Shown here: one piece after another, positions 63,246 through 64,000 of the stretch
Layout of the letters: each line of letters starts with the position of its first letter
How positions within the stretch are numbered: position 1 is the stretch's first letter
DNA from: Alcaligenaceae bacterium
Lineage (GTDB): Bacteria; Pseudomonadota; Gammaproteobacteria; Burkholderiales; Burkholderiaceae_B
Reading direction: 5' to 3'
Assembly: GCA_013416395.1 (NCBI GenBank)
Contig: JACCEP010000001.1
Span: forward strand, 682,001 to 746,000
Length of the DNA stretch: 64,000 nucleotides
Program-made: the position numbers and the translations under genes
The notes under the pieces: generated by a model
The model's database searches: none
Told to the model about the DNA's origin: nothing
Seen by the model: only the letters and a program-made list of their open reading frames with translations

Positions 63246-64000
63246 AAGCCCCCAACGCATGGAGGCCGCTGGCCGGCGTGAAGGTGGCAGATTTTTCGGT
63301 GTTGCTGCCCGGCCCGCTGACTACCGTCGTGTTGGCCGATTTGGGGGCTGACGTCGTAAAAATTGAGCCACCAGGCGGCGACGCAGCCCGAGCGATTCTT
63401 CCTGAACTTTTTGAATCGGTAAATCGCAACAAGCGCAGCGTGGTGCTTGATCTGAAAAGTGAAGCAGGCCGCAGCGAGGTTGAAGGCATCGCACGCTGGG
63501 CTGATGTGGTGATCGAAACGTTTCGTCCGGGCGTGGCTGATCGCATTGGCATAGGCTTTGATGCGCTGTCCGTCATAAACCCACGGCTGGTGTATTGCTC
63601 GTTATCGGGTTATGGGCAAGATGGGCCATGGCGGGACAAGCCGGGACACGACTTGAACTACCTTGCCGCAGCCGGTGCGCTTGCCTTCCCGGGCTCTTGG
63701 GGCGGGAAGCCAGCGCGATCGAGTGTGCCCATTGCAGATATTGTTGCTGGAGGGTTGGCGGCCAGTGCAATTTTAGCGGCCTTGCGCGAGTGCGAGCAAA
63801 GAAATCAGCCTGTTCATCTTGACCTCAGTCTTTTCGAGTCAGCCTTCTTCTGCACCGCAATGCGGCATGGGCTGGACGATGACACAGACCCCTCAGCCCA
63901 CTTGTTTCCAGGGAATGACGTGTATGAAACCGCCGATGGAGGCATGCTCTCTCTGGGGCTGGTAGAGGATCAGTTCTGGGCGGCCTTTTGTCGCGTGGTG
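63242..64000 (+). CDS. Class III CoA-transferase, 5' part (cut by window end)
   Basis: The first 253 codons of a CaiB/BaiF-family gene, open to the last base. LAGVKVADFSVLLPGPLTT, DLGADVVKIEPPGGD, NRNKRSVVLDLK and YCSLSGYGQDGPW are clear, and the nucleophilic aspartate is D166 in VPIADIVAGG. It is somewhat closer in style to alpha-methylacyl-CoA racemases than the two other CoA-transferases here. The ATG overlaps the preceding stop codon. Confidence 0.88.
   Translation, partial: MKAPNAWRPLAGVKVADFSVLLPGPLTTVVLADLGADVVKIEPPGGDAARAILPELFESVNRNKRSVVLDLKSEAGRSEVEGIARWADVVIETFRPGVADRIGIGFDALSVINPRLVYCSLSGYGQDGPWRDKPGHDLNYLAAAGALAFPGSWGGKPARSSVPIADIVAGGLAASAILAALRECEQRNQPVHLDLSLFESAFFCTAMRHGLDDDTDPSAHLFPGNDVYETADGGMLSLGLVEDQFWAAFCRVV

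Overview
The window reads as chromosomal DNA of a betaproteobacterium, most likely family Alcaligenaceae (Pusillimonas, Advenella or Bordetella-like). This rests on the gene content and order: lptM-lysA, aroK-aroB-dgt, uvrA beside an MFS gene and ssb, glcDEF, frmAB, and many solute-binding proteins and class III CoA-transferases. It also rests on moderately GC-rich DNA and dense same-strand gene blocks. The assignment is inference; there is no rRNA gene in the window. I saw no tRNA, CRISPR array, prophage or complete insertion sequence.

Layout. 1-2082: end of an unidentified gene, then a membrane sensor kinase. 2097-9079: housekeeping block with lysA, lptM and the penicillin-binding protein 1A gene on the minus strand, then aroK, aroB and dgt on the plus strand. 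9155-14420: uvrA, an MFS exporter and ssb, then a perfect terminator followed directly by what looks like the 5' end of a group II intron. 14420-22111: an SDR oxidoreductase and a six-gene block matching ddpXABCDF (D-Ala-D-Ala dipeptidase plus a dipeptide ABC importer). 22223-32533: MFS exporter, malic enzyme MaeB, a divergent LysR regulator, mercaptopyruvate sulfurtransferase, a 2-oxoglutarate dioxygenase, a VanA-like Rieske oxygenase, a secreted phytase/esterase-like protein and a 43-residue membrane peptide. 32534-33288: a gene-free stretch with a repeated 103-bp unit and a ~226-bp foldback. 33289-44687: aminotransferase, ubiA, an antiporter, fmdB-like, aspS, an EEP nuclease-fold protein, an esterase, clsB, and the glutathione-dependent formaldehyde pathway (frmA, frmB).

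44814-50966 is a glycolate oxidase locus (glcD-glcE-glcF plus an orphan solute-binding protein) divergent from the regulator glcC. Two identical 15-bp operators lie between glcD and glcC. 51443-52610 holds an orphan pair: a tiny secreted protein and a pilus-type chaperone.

The right end is catabolic. A class III CoA-transferase, a crotonase-fold protein lacking both usual glutamates, and a Gln-type thiol dioxygenase (53035-55690) suggest use of 3-mercaptopropionate or a related organosulfur acid. A solute-binding protein and a hybrid sensor kinase lie next to them on the opposite strand. The last block (60246 to the window end) is a nitroreductase, a CitE-like CoA-ester lyase and two more class III CoA-transferases. 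It looks like an uncharacterised dicarboxylic-acid or acyl-CoA pathway and is cut by the window edge.

The most unusual features are the thiol-dioxygenase cluster with a hexanucleotide microsatellite in its leader, the foldback repeat, the group II intron fragment, and a small C-terminal module shared by the two sensor kinases.
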